The notes: a model not told the origin generated them from the sequence alone. Counted from the stretch's first letter, positions 28,057-37,129 are shown. The stretch: 64,000 bases of DNA from Stackebrandtia endophytica (GCF_006716355.1 NZ_VFOW01000001.1:4898001-4962000); one strand, 5' to 3'. Numbers and translations: made by a program.

Positions 28057-28701
28057 GTGCACCCGGATGTTTCGCGGTTGGTCGAGGTTGTCGCACCCGC
28101 GGAGTGGGATCGACCGATTGAGGTTGATTGGGGTCGGATACATCGTGAGCTGGGATTGCGGTTTCCAAGTGATTATCGGCAGTTGATGGAACGGTTTCCG
28201 TCGATGCTGTTGCAGGATCTGGTCGAGGTGTGGCATCCCAATGAAGACCTGGATTCCGATGGAGGGATCGCGCCTGGTCCGACTGCACTGGGTACCACCG
28301 TCGCTGCGAACTCGATCCGGATCGATGGGCATCAGCTGGAGTGGACGCCCCGCTCGTCCAAGGTGCCGTGGGTGGCGAAGGTTGAGCAGATGCTGGAGAC
28401 CCTTCGGGTGTTTCGTCGGGGCTCGGACTTTCCGTATGAGTTCTGGCCGGAACCGGGAGGACTGGTTCCCTGGGCTGACGTTAATGGTGATCTCTTGTTC
28501 TGTTGGCGCACGGTGGGAGACGACCCTGATGCCTGGCCGGTGGTGGTCGCCGACAACGGCGTGAGTGAATGGTCCGAGTTCGACGGCACGGCTTCGGCTT
28601 GCCTGGTCGAACTGTTGCAGGGCACAGCGGATCTGCCCGTCCTCGCCTATGCCCGTGACATGTTCCTGGCGCGTCCGATCGACGTCCAACTGTGGCAGTA
28701 G
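28057..28701 (+). CDS. SUKH/SMI1-KNR4 family protein 2
   Basis: This 214-residue paralogue has the same plan: WGRIHRELGLRFPSDYRQLM at the start, EPGGLVPWADVNGDLLFCW in the middle, DDPDAWPVVVAD, and a final helix SACLVELLQG. It lies 40 bp after the first SUKH gene on the same strand, with a GTG start and AAAGG upstream. The middle motif is closer to SUKH 3 than to SUKH 1, so the array probably grew by duplication and divergence. Immunity-type function is inferred from the family. Confidence 0.83.
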   Translation: MHPDVSRLVEVVAPAEWDRPIEVDWGRIHRELGLRFPSDYRQLMERFPSMLLQDLVEVWHPNEDLDSDGGIAPGPTALGTTVAANSIRIDGHQLEWTPRSSKVPWVAKVEQMLETLRVFRRGSDFPYEFWPEPGGLVPWADVNGDLLFCWRTVGDDPDAWPVVVADNGVSEWSEFDGTASACLVELLQGTADLPVLAYARDMFLARPIDVQLWQ

Positions 28702-28881
28702 CTGGTGGACGGCCATCGAGAAGATCCGCCGACACCGAGGAAACATCGGGCTGCTCGGCCGTGCACGGTCGTGAACGTTCGTCCCGCGGAGCTTGCGGGT
28801 GCCCATTTCGATGATTGCCGTGGAATACCCATGGAACAACGATTGTGGACTGTCACGTGACACTAACCGAAGGGATGCCAT

Positions 28882-29418
28882 GTGGGCCATTCAGCCGTGA
28901 CCGAACTCGTGCGGATGCTGAGGTTTGACGAGCGGACTACTCCATACCAGATCGATTGGGACGGGCTCGGCAACGACCTGGGGGTTACGTTTCCGGTCGA
29001 CTATCGCGAACTACTGGAGGTCGTTCCGGGAGTAAACATCCAGAGTTGGGTACATCTGTGGCACCCACTTCAGAGTCCGCCGGGGACTTGGCGTCGGCGC
29101 GTCACCGGTTGGCCGACGACGCTTGAGATGTTCCGGGAGCTGAGGCCGGAGTTTCCCTTCTCCACGAATCGTGAACCGGGCGGGCTTCTGCCATGGGGCG
29201 ACGTCAACGACGATTACGTATTGTGTTGGTACATGGAGGGTCCTGTCGATGACTGGCCGATATTGGTGGTCGACTACAGCCTGACCGAATGGGAAATCTT
29301 CCAGGGAACCGTGGCGGAGTTCCTGCTTGATCTTCTATCCGGCAACACATCGAGTCGTATCCTGCAGTTTCTCAACGAGGAGATGGCGACGCGACCCGTC
29401 GAAGCTTCACCTGAGTGA
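28882..29418 (+). CDS. SUKH/SMI1-KNR4 family protein 3
   Basis: This 178-residue third paralogue shows WDGLGNDLGVTFPVDYRELL, EPGGLLPWGDVNDDYVLCW, DDWPILVVD and an AEFLLDLLSG helix. GTG 28882 is read 7 nt after AAGGGA; the overlapping ATG at 28880 is out of frame and stops at once. A 180-bp gap without a gene separates it from SUKH 2. It is shorter than the other two, having lost part of the region between the first helix and the EPGG turn. Function is inferred only from the family. Confidence 0.83.
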   Translation: MGHSAVTELVRMLRFDERTTPYQIDWDGLGNDLGVTFPVDYRELLEVVPGVNIQSWVHLWHPLQSPPGTWRRRVTGWPTTLEMFRELRPEFPFSTNREPGGLLPWGDVNDDYVLCWYMEGPVDDWPILVVDYSLTEWEIFQGTVAEFLLDLLSGNTSSRILQFLNEEMATRPVEASPE

Positions 29419-29561
29419 CGACCACCGGGTTCATAGAGGACTTTGAGCAGCGGTTGTCGGCGATGCCGGTGCACACGTCGTTGACGGTGTCGCCCGGCAG
29501 TTGACGCGGCGACTGGAACCGGGTCGTTATCGTTGATTCGTTTCGACGGCGGGAGTTCACT

Positions 29562-32500
29562 ATGGATGTTGGGATCCTGGGGCCGACCGAGGTGCGGCGG
29601 CACGGCCGCCCGGTTCGGTTTCCGGGGAGATTGGCCACCAAACTGGTGATTCTGTTGGCCGCGGAAGCGGGAACCGTGGTTCCGTTGTCGCTGCTGGAAA
29701 CCAGCCTGTGGGACGATCCACCGGACACCGCTCGTCGACAGGTTCAGAACACCGTGTCGATCCTTCGGCAGGCGGTGGGCGGTGAAACCGTGGAGACCGT
29801 CGGCGACGGATACCGGCTGCACGCCGACCGGGTGGACGCACTGGAGTTCGGCGACGCCGTTCAGCGGGCCCGGCGCACCACCGACCCACATCAGGCCATC
29901 GAGCGGCTGACCGAGGCGTTGGGACGGTGGCGCGGTCGGGCTCTGGCGGATCAGTCGGGTCGAGCCTTCATCGCCCTGGCCAACCGGCTGGAGGAGTCCC
30001 GCCTGACCGCCACCGAGCTACTCGCCGAGCGGGAGATCGAGGTGGAACGGCCGCAGCCCGCGGCCGATCGGCTCCACCGGATCCTGCACGCTCAACCACA
30101 CCGGCAGAAGACCGCCGGGTTGCTCATGCTGGCGCTGTACCGTGACGGTCGAACCCCCGAGGCCCTCCAGGTGTACGAGTCGCTGCGAACCCGGCTGGCG
30201 GACGACCTGGGCCTCGACCCCGACCCGCAACTGCGTGATCGCCACGCCGCCATTCTTCGTGGTGGCCAGTCGAGACCTCCGGCGCCTCCCACCGCACCCG
30301 TCTCGACCGCCACCGCGGCAGCCATCCCGGCACAGCTGCCGCCCCGGCCCGGTCGATTCGTCGGTCGAGCCGACCTGTTGGCGAATCTGGACGAGGTGCT
30401 CGCCAACGATGATCAGGGTCGTTCCTGCGTCATCAGTGGCCCGGCGGGTGCGGGTAAGACGGCACTGGCCATCCATTGGGGCCATCGGATGCGGCGTCGG
30501 TTCCCCGATGGACAGTTGTTCGTGAACCTGCGGGGCTACGACTCGATACACGCGGTCGACGCCGAGCACGCCCTGGGAACCCTCATCCGGTCGCTTCAAC
30601 CGACGGGCGCGCCCGTTCCGTCCGACATGGATGAAGTCACCGCGCTGTACCGCTCGCTGCTGCACGGTAAGCGCCTGTTGGTCGTCCTCGACAATGCCCG
30701 TGGCGAGGCACAGGTACGTCGGCTGTTGCCACCCGGTGGCGGCAGCTTCGCCCTGGTCACCAGCCGCCGGAGGCTTCCCGGGCTGACCGCCGTCGATGAC
30801 AGCACCCCCGTCGATCTACCGTTGATGAGCAGCGCCGAGGCGGTTGAGCTGCTCGCCCGAACCGTTGGACCGGTGCGCGTCGAGGTCGATCCCGGGGCGG
30901 TGGAACGGCTCGCGCGGTTGTGCGGTGGTCTGCCGCTGGCACTTCGCATCGCGGCCGCCGGATTGGCGACCGAACCGCGTGCCTCGGTATCCGAGTACGC
31001 TGATCGACTGGCCGCCGCGGATCGGCTGCAGGCTTTGACGATCGACGGCGATCCCGATGCGACGGTCACCACGGCCCTCGACCAGGTCTTCGACTCATTG
31101 GACGGTACGACGCGCACCGTGTTCTGCCAGTTGGGCGTGCTGCCGGGGGACGACTTGTCCGTTGAGGTAATGCTTGCGGTGAGCGGACTGCCTGAACCCG
31201 ACACTCGACGTGCCCTCGACCAATTGGACATCGCCTATCTGGTGCAACGCCACTCAGACAGGTTGCAGCTGCACGACCTGGTGAAGCTCTACGCGGCCGA
31301 GACGGCACGCAACACCCTCGCCGCCGATCTGATCGGCGACACCGTCGACCGGTTCATCGAGTGGCACCATGCCCGGGAGTCGGCGTCACTTCCCGCCGAG
31401 GACAACAACATCATCGTCGCCTGCGAAACCCTCAAGGACCATCCGAGGTTGTGGCGACTGGCGATGCCGCTGCAACGCGCCATCAACGGCGGCCGATCGT
31501 TGCAACGGGTACTGGCCATCGTGCGGCAGGCCAAGGCCAACGCCGAAGCCGATGACGATCCGGCCGGCCGGTTTCACATGACCCGCTACCTGGCGGGCGC
31601 ACACTGGGCCGCTGACACCTATGACCTGGCGGTCAGCCTGGGGCGGGAGGCGGTGGCGCTCGCCGAACACCTGGACGAGGAGGCGCTCGGTGTCGCCAAG
31701 ACCAACCTCGGGATGTACCTGTACTCCGGTGGAAGATTCCTCGACGCCGAGGCGATGCTGGCCGAATCGATCGGCCACTGGAACGCCCACACCGACGAGA
31801 AGAGAGCCATCGGCCCGCTGCTCAACCTGTGCAATGTGAACACTCAACTGGGACGGTATGCCCGGGCGACCGAGGTCCTCGACAGGGCGCAACTGCTGTG
31901 TCCCGATTCCGGCGACAGTGATCTCGCCGTGTACATCAAGGACTATCGGGCCCGCATCCTGTTCGACACCGGTCGCCACGAGGACGCATTGGCCGAGGTG
32001 GCGGACTTTCTGGCCATGGCGAAACGGCTCAACCTCACCCGATTCGAATTCAACGGACTCAAACTGCGCGGCGAGCTGCACCGTGCCCTGGGCGACCTCG
32101 ACGCCGCCCGCGCCGACCTCAACGGAGCCCTGGAGATCGTTCAAGCCAACAACAGCCACAGTTCGGTGGTCACGGTGCTCGGGGAGCTCGCCGAGGCCGC
32201 CGGCGGTCTCGGTGACCATCGGGAGGCGGAGATGCTGCTGGACAGCGCGATCGCCCGTTCCCGGTTGCAGTCGGGCCGAAACACGCAGGCCGAGGCGTTC
32301 TTCAACCTCTCGAAGTGCGTCGTCTACCGAGGATGCGGCCACCACGACAAGGCCGTCGATGCCGGAACCAAGGCGGTGGAGACGTTCGCAGTGACGCCTC
32401 GCCCGCTCAGCCACGCCCGCGCCCTCGTGGCGGTGGCGGAAGCCAAGCGGGCCTCGGGTGATGAGTCCGCCGCCGTCGCGGACCTGCGCCGGGCTCACGA

Positions 32501-32570
32501 CATCCTGGTCGAACTGGGAGTTCCCGAGGCGGCCGATGTCCACCGTCGTTTGGAGGTGGCGTCCGGTTGA
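29562..32570 (+). CDS. SARP/AfsR-type regulator (BTAD, NB-ARC, TPR)
   Basis: A 1002-residue large SARP. An OmpR-like DNA-binding domain (about 1-90, VGILGPTEVRRHGRPV...LWDDPP) is followed by a bacterial transcriptional activator domain (about 95-240). An NB-ARC ATPase with Walker A GPAGAGKT (293-300) and a sensor/winged part up to about 600 come next, then TPR-like repeats to the C-terminus. AfsR-type proteins integrate signals and activate secondary metabolism, often after phosphorylation by Ser/Thr kinases. It lies about 8 kb from the NRPS locus with unrelated genes between, so control of that cluster is possible but not shown. The ATG has GGGAG at a good spacing. Confidence 0.9.
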   Translation: MDVGILGPTEVRRHGRPVRFPGRLATKLVILLAAEAGTVVPLSLLETSLWDDPPDTARRQVQNTVSILRQAVGGETVETVGDGYRLHADRVDALEFGDAVQRARRTTDPHQAIERLTEALGRWRGRALADQSGRAFIALANRLEESRLTATELLAEREIEVERPQPAADRLHRILHAQPHRQKTAGLLMLALYRDGRTPEALQVYESLRTRLADDLGLDPDPQLRDRHAAILRGGQSRPPAPPTAPVSTATAAAIPAQLPPRPGRFVGRADLLANLDEVLANDDQGRSCVISGPAGAGKTALAIHWGHRMRRRFPDGQLFVNLRGYDSIHAVDAEHALGTLIRSLQPTGAPVPSDMDEVTALYRSLLHGKRLLVVLDNARGEAQVRRLLPPGGGSFALVTSRRRLPGLTAVDDSTPVDLPLMSSAEAVELLARTVGPVRVEVDPGAVERLARLCGGLPLALRIAAAGLATEPRASVSEYADRLAAADRLQALTIDGDPDATVTTALDQVFDSLDGTTRTVFCQLGVLPGDDLSVEVMLAVSGLPEPDTRRALDQLDIAYLVQRHSDRLQLHDLVKLYAAETARNTLAADLIGDTVDRFIEWHHARESASLPAEDNNIIVACETLKDHPRLWRLAMPLQRAINGGRSLQRVLAIVRQAKANAEADDDPAGRFHMTRYLAGAHWAADTYDLAVSLGREAVALAEHLDEEALGVAKTNLGMYLYSGGRFLDAEAMLAESIGHWNAHTDEKRAIGPLLNLCNVNTQLGRYARATEVLDRAQLLCPDSGDSDLAVYIKDYRARILFDTGRHEDALAEVADFLAMAKRLNLTRFEFNGLKLRGELHRALGDLDAARADLNGALEIVQANNSHSSVVTVLGELAEAAGGLGDHREAEMLLDSAIARSRLQSGRNTQAEAFFNLSKCVVYRGCGHHDKAVDAGTKAVETFAVTPRPLSHARALVAVAEAKRASGDESAAVADLRRAHDILVELGVPEAADVHRRLEVASG

Positions 32571-32572
32571 GG

Positions 32573-33496
32573 TCACACGTTGATCGGTGGTGCGGTTTCT
32601 CGAAGCTGTGATGGCCGACGGCATACGAAACGATGGCTTTGAGTGTCGGCCTCCTCGGTGAGGCCGTTGACCAAGGTGGCCAGATCGGCGACGACCTTCG
32701 TCCGATTCTCGGTCAACACATCGATGGACTTCACCAACTCTTGAAGGACCTCGACGACACAGGCCTCGGCGATGAGGCCGAGTTCCTCGGCGATCTTCGT
32801 GGCGATCAGGTCCGCCGCGAGTGTGCCGATTCCCGCTGTCGTCGTGCCGATGATCAGTCCGACGGCCGTGATGGTCCCGTGCATGGCGGCCAGCCAGGCC
32901 GTGTCCCAGGGATCGTATTCGGTGATGAGCGTGGTGACCTCGTCCAGGACGTCGAGAATCGCCTGACGGTTTTCGGTCACCAATGTCCGGTATCCCTTGA
33001 GCACCTCGACCGAGCTGTCCATCATGTCGTGTTGGTTGAGTGCGGTGGGGTTGATGGACTCCACGTAGTGCTTACGAAAGGTCTCCGCCGGGCCTTCCGT
33101 CACACCAAGCGCCCCGCCCTCGTTCAGCTCGGCGTATTTCTCGGTATTCCAGGTATTCAGACCCGCGTAGATCATTCCCACGTTCGCCTCGATGTCGAAC
33201 GAGTCCCTGCCTCGACTGATCACATTGATCGCTTCATCGATGTCGGTGCAATCCACGTCCGGAAAACAGCACTGATCGATGTAGTAGTCGAAGCCGAACG
33301 CGAGGTCGATGTTGTTGTACATGTCGATGCGCCCGGCGCCGTCGTAAATATCCGTCATGCGGTAGAGGGGCGCGATACCCGCCGCGATCGAAGCGGCTTC
33401 CTCGGTGATTTGATCGACCGCGATGGTGTTGAGTTTGTCCAGGGCGTCTTTATAGGCATCGATGAAGGATTTGAAATCTTCGACCTGTTCCGACAT
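32573..33496 (-). CDS. unknown helical protein ending a WXG100-type cluster
   Basis: A 307-residue, strongly acidic, mostly helical protein that I cannot place in a family. It has an N-terminal helical region, a Cys-containing stretch (YIDQCCFPDVDCTD, about 71-84), a hydrophobic Gly/Ala/Thr-rich segment (TAVGLIIGTTTAGIGTLAADLIA, about 210-232) that could insert into a membrane, and a final amphipathic helix. It is the last gene of a same-strand run of five with gaps of 7-22 nt or overlaps, so it is probably co-expressed with the WXG100/EspC-like proteins. It could be a secreted effector of that set. It meets the SARP gene end to end with a 2-nt gap. Confidence 0.7.
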   Translation of the reverse strand: MSEQVEDFKSFIDAYKDALDKLNTIAVDQITEEAASIAAGIAPLYRMTDIYDGAGRIDMYNNIDLAFGFDYYIDQCCFPDVDCTDIDEAINVISRGRDSFDIEANVGMIYAGLNTWNTEKYAELNEGGALGVTEGPAETFRKHYVESINPTALNQHDMMDSSVEVLKGYRTLVTENRQAILDVLDEVTTLITEYDPWDTAWLAAMHGTITAVGLIIGTTTAGIGTLAADLIATKIAEELGLIAEACVVEVLQELVKSIDVLTENRTKVVADLATLVNGLTEEADTQSHRFVCRRPSQLRETAPPINV

Positions 33497-33518
33497 GTCA
33501 TACCGTCCATTTCACTGT

Positions 33519-33875
33519 TCACTGGGCCGAATCGGGTTTGTTGTAGGCCTGGTCCTCGAACCCGGCGGAGGGCCGGTAGATCTCTTCCGCGGTATGTTGA
33601 TCGGTGGAGTCGTATTCATCGGCGATCTGCACCAGGCACTCACCGCAGTCCTCTAGATAGTCCGCACTAGTGGTGAGAGCCTTGGCTATGACTGAGTGGA
33701 ATCCATTGAGCGCGTCTTGCAGATCGACTTGTTCGGTTCCATCGGCGATCTGGCCTTTGAGACCGGCGGCCAACGAAAGGTCACCGATCTTGGTGCCGAT
33801 TCGCTCGAATTCGTCGGCAACGGCCGGGAAGTACTCGTTCCCGGTCTTCCTGATTTCGTCGAGATCGATTTCCAT
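33519..33875 (-). CDS. small WXG100/EspC-like type VII substrate candidate
   Basis: A 118-residue acidic helical protein. It has the size and pattern of ESX-type helical hairpin substrates, with two long helices and a C-terminal YDSTD that fits the Y-x-x-x-D/E secretion signal of type VII substrates. It lacks a clear W-x-G turn, so EspC-like is a better label than WXG100. ATG 33875 follows the upstream YbaB-like gene by 7 nt. Secretion would need an ESX apparatus outside this window. Confidence 0.65.
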   Translation of the reverse strand: MEIDLDEIRKTGNEYFPAVADEFERIGTKIGDLSLAAGLKGQIADGTEQVDLQDALNGFHSVIAKALTTSADYLEDCGECLVQIADEYDSTDQHTAEEIYRPSAGFEDQAYNKPDSAQ

Positions 33876-33882
33876 GATGCTC

Positions 33883-34428
33883 CTAATCGGTGGTGGGCGA
33901 CGGCGAAGAGGTCGGTGTCGCCTGCCGCCGCATCGCGATCCGCAGTTGTCGACCGGTGGCGGCGAGTTCTCGCCGCGCTGCGCCGATGGCCTCATTGACC
34001 TCGGCTTCGAGCGCCGAAGTCGGCAGGTCTGGTCGTCTGACGGCGTTTCGGTGGAAGGTGATGAACAGAACCCGACCAACGAGTGCGACCACTTCGACGT
34101 GTCCGCCGCCGGAGACCGCGTGGCCCATGAGTTCATCGACACCGGGCGGTTCCGACAGCGGTGTGGAGGGTCGAGGTCTGCCCGAGATTCCGCGTTCGCG
34201 CGCGAGTTGTTCAGTCAGTTCGGCGAGCGTGGTGAAGTACTGCTCCTCGGCGGCGGTGACGGTCTGCTCGATCTCGGCGGCCAACGACGTCTCGTCATGT
34301 CTGTCACGGCCCCGCCCCGACAGCCCGATGTGGAGGCCCTCGCTCGCCGACATCGTGACGGTCACGAACCGGGTCGATGATTGTCGTGTCGTGCTCAGTT
34401 GCGCGAACCGTTCTCGCACACTCGTCAC
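33883..34428 (-). CDS. YbaB/EbfC-like protein of the WXG100-type cluster
   Basis: A 181-residue protein starting with GTG behind GAGGAG and overlapping the previous stop (GTGA). The middle, VTVTMSASEGLHIGLS followed by long charged helices, looks like the strand-rich core and helix of YbaB/EbfC-type proteins. In actinomycetes these often accompany ESX or WXG100 genes and may bind DNA or act as chaperone-like partners. The tail is Ser/Pro/Thr-rich. Family placement is moderate; function is unknown. Confidence 0.6.
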   Translation of the reverse strand: MTSVRERFAQLSTTRQSSTRFVTVTMSASEGLHIGLSGRGRDRHDETSLAAEIEQTVTAAEEQYFTTLAELTEQLARERGISGRPRPSTPLSEPPGVDELMGHAVSGGGHVEVVALVGRVLFITFHRNAVRRPDLPTSALEAEVNEAIGAARRELAATGRQLRIAMRRQATPTSSPSPTTD

Positions 34429-36200
34429 TGTTTCTCCTCGGGTTTCCGGGTTCCGGTGATGATGGACCGTCCGCCGGTCAGGTCGATGCCGGTCAACAGG
34501 TCGTTCGTGGCGGTCGGTTGAGGCTCCCGGACGATGCCCGCCGCTGGTGGAGCATCTGCCGGGGTGGGCAGCGGTTCCCGGGCTCCTCGGATGACTCCGA
34601 CGGAGGGGGCGTCCGTCGTCGTCGGCGACGGAGAGCGGGTCCAGGACCGTTCCTGTTCGGCCATCCGCGACAGGATCTGTTGACGCATGGTGGCGGGCAG
34701 TTTGTCCTGGGCGAGTCCGAGCCGGGTGGTGACGATGCCGTTCTTGAAACGGGTCAGCCCTCGCGGATCAGCCTTGGGTTGCTGTTCGGCGCAGTCGGCC
34801 GACGCACCGGGCTGAGGGCGCCATCGACCTACCAGTCCCGGTGGCCGCTCGCCCAGGTTCGTCTGCGGCGCTTCATGTTGAGCGGAAACCTCCCGCCCGA
34901 TGATCGGCGTGACCGACGTGGGGCGGGTCCGTTCCAGAAGCTCCGCCAGCTCGGTGGTATCCGGACGCCCAACCGTCGACGACGACTGTGGACGTTTCTT
35001 CGACGCACCTCGCGCCGACGGCGGGACGGCGCGGTTGGCGGTCGTGCCACCGCCGGTGCCGGCACGACACGGCGCGGTGCCGGCTGTCCGGGTCGGTTGG
35101 CGACCCGGGGGTGTGGGCGCGGCCGTCTTTCCGGCCGGAATCGGTCGGCCCGCCCGTGGCGGCGATCCGTGGCGTCCACCATGGGGCACCACCGGTCGGG
35201 ACACTCCCGGACGACTCGGTGTCTGGGCGATGCTCCGAGGCATCGGGTTGCCTCCTGTACCGGGGCGCCAACCGGGCGATGGCCGCAATCCGGGTGTGGG
35301 CCGTGCCGTCGGGCCGGTGGCCGGTCGCATGGTCTGCTGTGGAGGGTTTACCGTCGGTGTCACCGGGCGATATCCGGTGGGCGGGATGCTCGGCGGCGGC
35401 ATCGCCGGTGACGTCGGTGTACCCCCGGTGTAGGTCGGTGTCGGTGCGGTACCGACCGCCGGTGCCGGCGGAGCCGCGACGCTCTGCAGCGCGGGTGCGG
35501 ACGAAGTCCCGGATGGGGGAGTGCCGCCGTACGGTGATCCCACCGTCGCACCGGAACCCGTCGGTGTCGTGGTCGCCTGTCCGGGACGAGGCGCACCGGG
35601 CCCCTGGGAATCGATCAGTGGCACGGCCGGTGGCACGACCTCGTCTGAGGTCAAGCCACGATAGGTCACCGGCTCGGTGTCCAGGTGCTGTCGCCATGCC
35701 TGATGCACTTCGCGGTCGGCGTCACCCATCACGACGCGCGCCTGGTCGTCGTGCAGGTCGACGATGTCAGTGCGGCTCGGCCTGCCGTTGGGGTCCGCAG
35801 GATCGTACCCGTCGAAGGCCCCCGGGTCCTGTGCCAGCAGGTTCAGCGCCTCGGCCTTGCCGCGCCGAATCTCATCCAACCGGTCCTTGGCGGTCGAGAT
35901 CTTGGCGACCGTGCGGTCGATGCCGGTGGCGTAATGCTCGGCGATGGCGTCCATGGCGTCCATTTGAGGCAGGACGGCCTCGGCACCCGCCTGGTGTCGC
36001 GTCGCTGCGTCGGACTTCCAGTCCCCCTTGAGGTTGCCGATGAACTCGCTGAAGTAGGTGGCCTCAGCGGACATGAGTTTCTTGAGATCGCGCCACGCGG
36101 CCGCCTTGGCCTCCAGGTCGGGAATCTCGGCATGCGCGGCGTCGACCATCGCCCCGATGTCCTCGGCGGACAACCCCGTGAAATCGTAACGGTCACTCAC
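34425..36200 (-). CDS. large Pro/Gly/Thr-rich protein with helical N-terminal domain
   Basis: A 591-residue protein. The first ~170 residues are a helical bundle (FTGLSAEDIGAMVDAAH, then EFIGNLKGDWKSDAATRHQAG) resembling WXG100/PPE-type domains; GDWKSDAA sits where W-x-G turns occur. Residues ~195-430 are a low-complexity Pro/Thr/Gly-rich linker. The C-terminal ~150 residues are mixed and unassigned. GTG 36200 overlaps the previous stop by 8 nt and is preferred over ATG 36221. The layout of helical N-domain, Pro-rich linker and C-terminal module is common in surface or type VII-secreted actinobacterial proteins. No toxin motif is visible. Confidence 0.7.
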   Translation of the reverse strand: MSDRYDFTGLSAEDIGAMVDAAHAEIPDLEAKAAAWRDLKKLMSAEATYFSEFIGNLKGDWKSDAATRHQAGAEAVLPQMDAMDAIAEHYATGIDRTVAKISTAKDRLDEIRRGKAEALNLLAQDPGAFDGYDPADPNGRPSRTDIVDLHDDQARVVMGDADREVHQAWRQHLDTEPVTYRGLTSDEVVPPAVPLIDSQGPGAPRPGQATTTPTGSGATVGSPYGGTPPSGTSSAPALQSVAAPPAPAVGTAPTPTYTGGTPTSPAMPPPSIPPTGYRPVTPTVNPPQQTMRPATGPTARPTPGLRPSPGWRPGTGGNPMPRSIAQTPSRPGVSRPVVPHGGRHGSPPRAGRPIPAGKTAAPTPPGRQPTRTAGTAPCRAGTGGGTTANRAVPPSARGASKKRPQSSSTVGRPDTTELAELLERTRPTSVTPIIGREVSAQHEAPQTNLGERPPGLVGRWRPQPGASADCAEQQPKADPRGLTRFKNGIVTTRLGLAQDKLPATMRQQILSRMAEQERSWTRSPSPTTTDAPSVGVIRGAREPLPTPADAPPAAGIVREPQPTATNDLLTGIDLTGGRSIITGTRKPEEKQ

Positions 36201-36591
36201 CGCCAGGCCCCTTTCCCTCATATTCCGATGACGGATACACGGAGTTGTCCACGGCGACGGCGGTGTTTTCGTCGGCCTCGACGAATGACTCGGCGGCGAC
36301 CACCGCGCCGTTGGCGTAGGCTTCCCATCCGTCGACCAAGTCGTGGAGGAACGTCACGGCCATCGCCGCGTGCGCGTCGTGGGTGGCGCCGAAATCGACC
36401 CCCGACCAGGTGCCGGAGCCGGCCAGCGTCCCCGACTTGCCCTGGTAGGGATCACAGCCGGCGGAGAATTCGCCACCGGCGAGAGTTGCGGCTATCCGCC
36501 GAATCTCCGGGGCGAGGTTCTCGACCTTTCTGGTCCACAATGTCTGACAATGCGACCGCACTGCGGCCGGGTCCATGTTGACACCACTCAT
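36193..36591 (-). CDS. WXG100/EspC-like small helical protein
   Basis: A 132-residue protein with a two-helix pattern. A central GTWSGVDFG segment holds the W-S-G turn of WXG100 proteins, and a long C-terminal helix AYANGAVVAAESFVEADENT recalls EspC/ESX substrates. It is the first gene of the five-gene minus-strand cluster. ATG 36591 is taken as the start; an ATG 30 nt upstream is possible. It may form a heterodimer with the following large helical protein, as ESX and PE/PPE pairs do, but this is inferred. Confidence 0.65.
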   Translation of the reverse strand: MSGVNMDPAAVRSHCQTLWTRKVENLAPEIRRIAATLAGGEFSAGCDPYQGKSGTLAGSGTWSGVDFGATHDAHAAMAVTFLHDLVDGWEAYANGAVVAAESFVEADENTAVAVDNSVYPSSEYEGKGPGGE

Positions 36592-36808
36592 TTTCCGATG
36601 AACTCCCGTGAGATCGCCCATGCCGTTGCTTCAACGGCGGCACCATCGGCGGCGCCGCATCACGGCAGAATTCAGAATGGCCTCGCCCATCCCGATTCCA
36701 TCCCGGAATCGTCCCGGCTCGCATACCGGGTAGTCATCGGCGTGCCTTCGATCGGGAGCGACGGTGTCTCATGTCTCTCCATCCATTGTTGCGTCGCGCC
36801 CGAAGACG

Positions 36809-37129
36809 ATGTTTAATCAATCTGTGTTGATATCAACTGAAGTTGATGTGTTGCGCCTGTTGGCCGACCCGTTGCGCGCCCAATTGGTGGGCTTGCTGGC
36901 TCAAGGTCCCGCCTGTACCTGCCACCTGGTGGCTGACACCGGGGCCAAACAGCCGACGATCTCCCACCACCTGAAGGTCTTGCGGGAAGCGGGGCTCGTG
37001 GCGGCCGAACCGCGTGGGCGGTTCACCTACTACCGGCTGCTGCCTGCCCCGTTGGAAGCGGGCGCGGCGTTCTTGACCGGTCTGTCCGAGCAGGTTCGTG
37101 CCAACGCCGACCGGTTCCGGGAGTGCTGA
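36809..37129 (+). CDS. arsR: ArsR family arsenic-responsive repressor 1
   Basis: A 106-residue winged-helix ArsR protein with LADPLRAQLVGLL, the metal-sensing ACTCHLV cysteines in helix 3, recognition helix KQPTISHHLKVLREAGLV and a wing ending in FTYYRL. The Cys-x-Cys in helix 3 fits As(III)/Sb(III) sensing. ATG 36809 is given, but the double operator covers its first codons; the in-frame GTG at 36848, right after the operators, is an alternative start. It leads an operon with acr3 and arsC, linked by stop-start overlaps. Confidence 0.9.
   Translation: MFNQSVLISTEVDVLRLLADPLRAQLVGLLAQGPACTCHLVADTGAKQPTISHHLKVLREAGLVAAEPRGRFTYYRLLPAPLEAGAAFLTGLSEQVRANADRFREC
36816..36847 (+). promoter_or_regulatory. 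two abutting ArsR operators
   Basis: ATCAATCTGTGTTGAT (36816-36831) and ATCAACTGAAGTTGAT (36832-36847) are two consecutive copies of ATCAA-N6-TTGAT, the classic ArsR/SmtB-type palindrome, joined with no spacer. They overlap the first codons of arsR if translation starts at 36809, which questions that start. Confidence 0.7.

Noticed and set aside
34377-35411. Plus-strand frame opposite the Pro-rich protein
   Set aside because: Arg/Gly-rich translation is the reverse complement of Pro/Thr/Gly repeats; no homology features.
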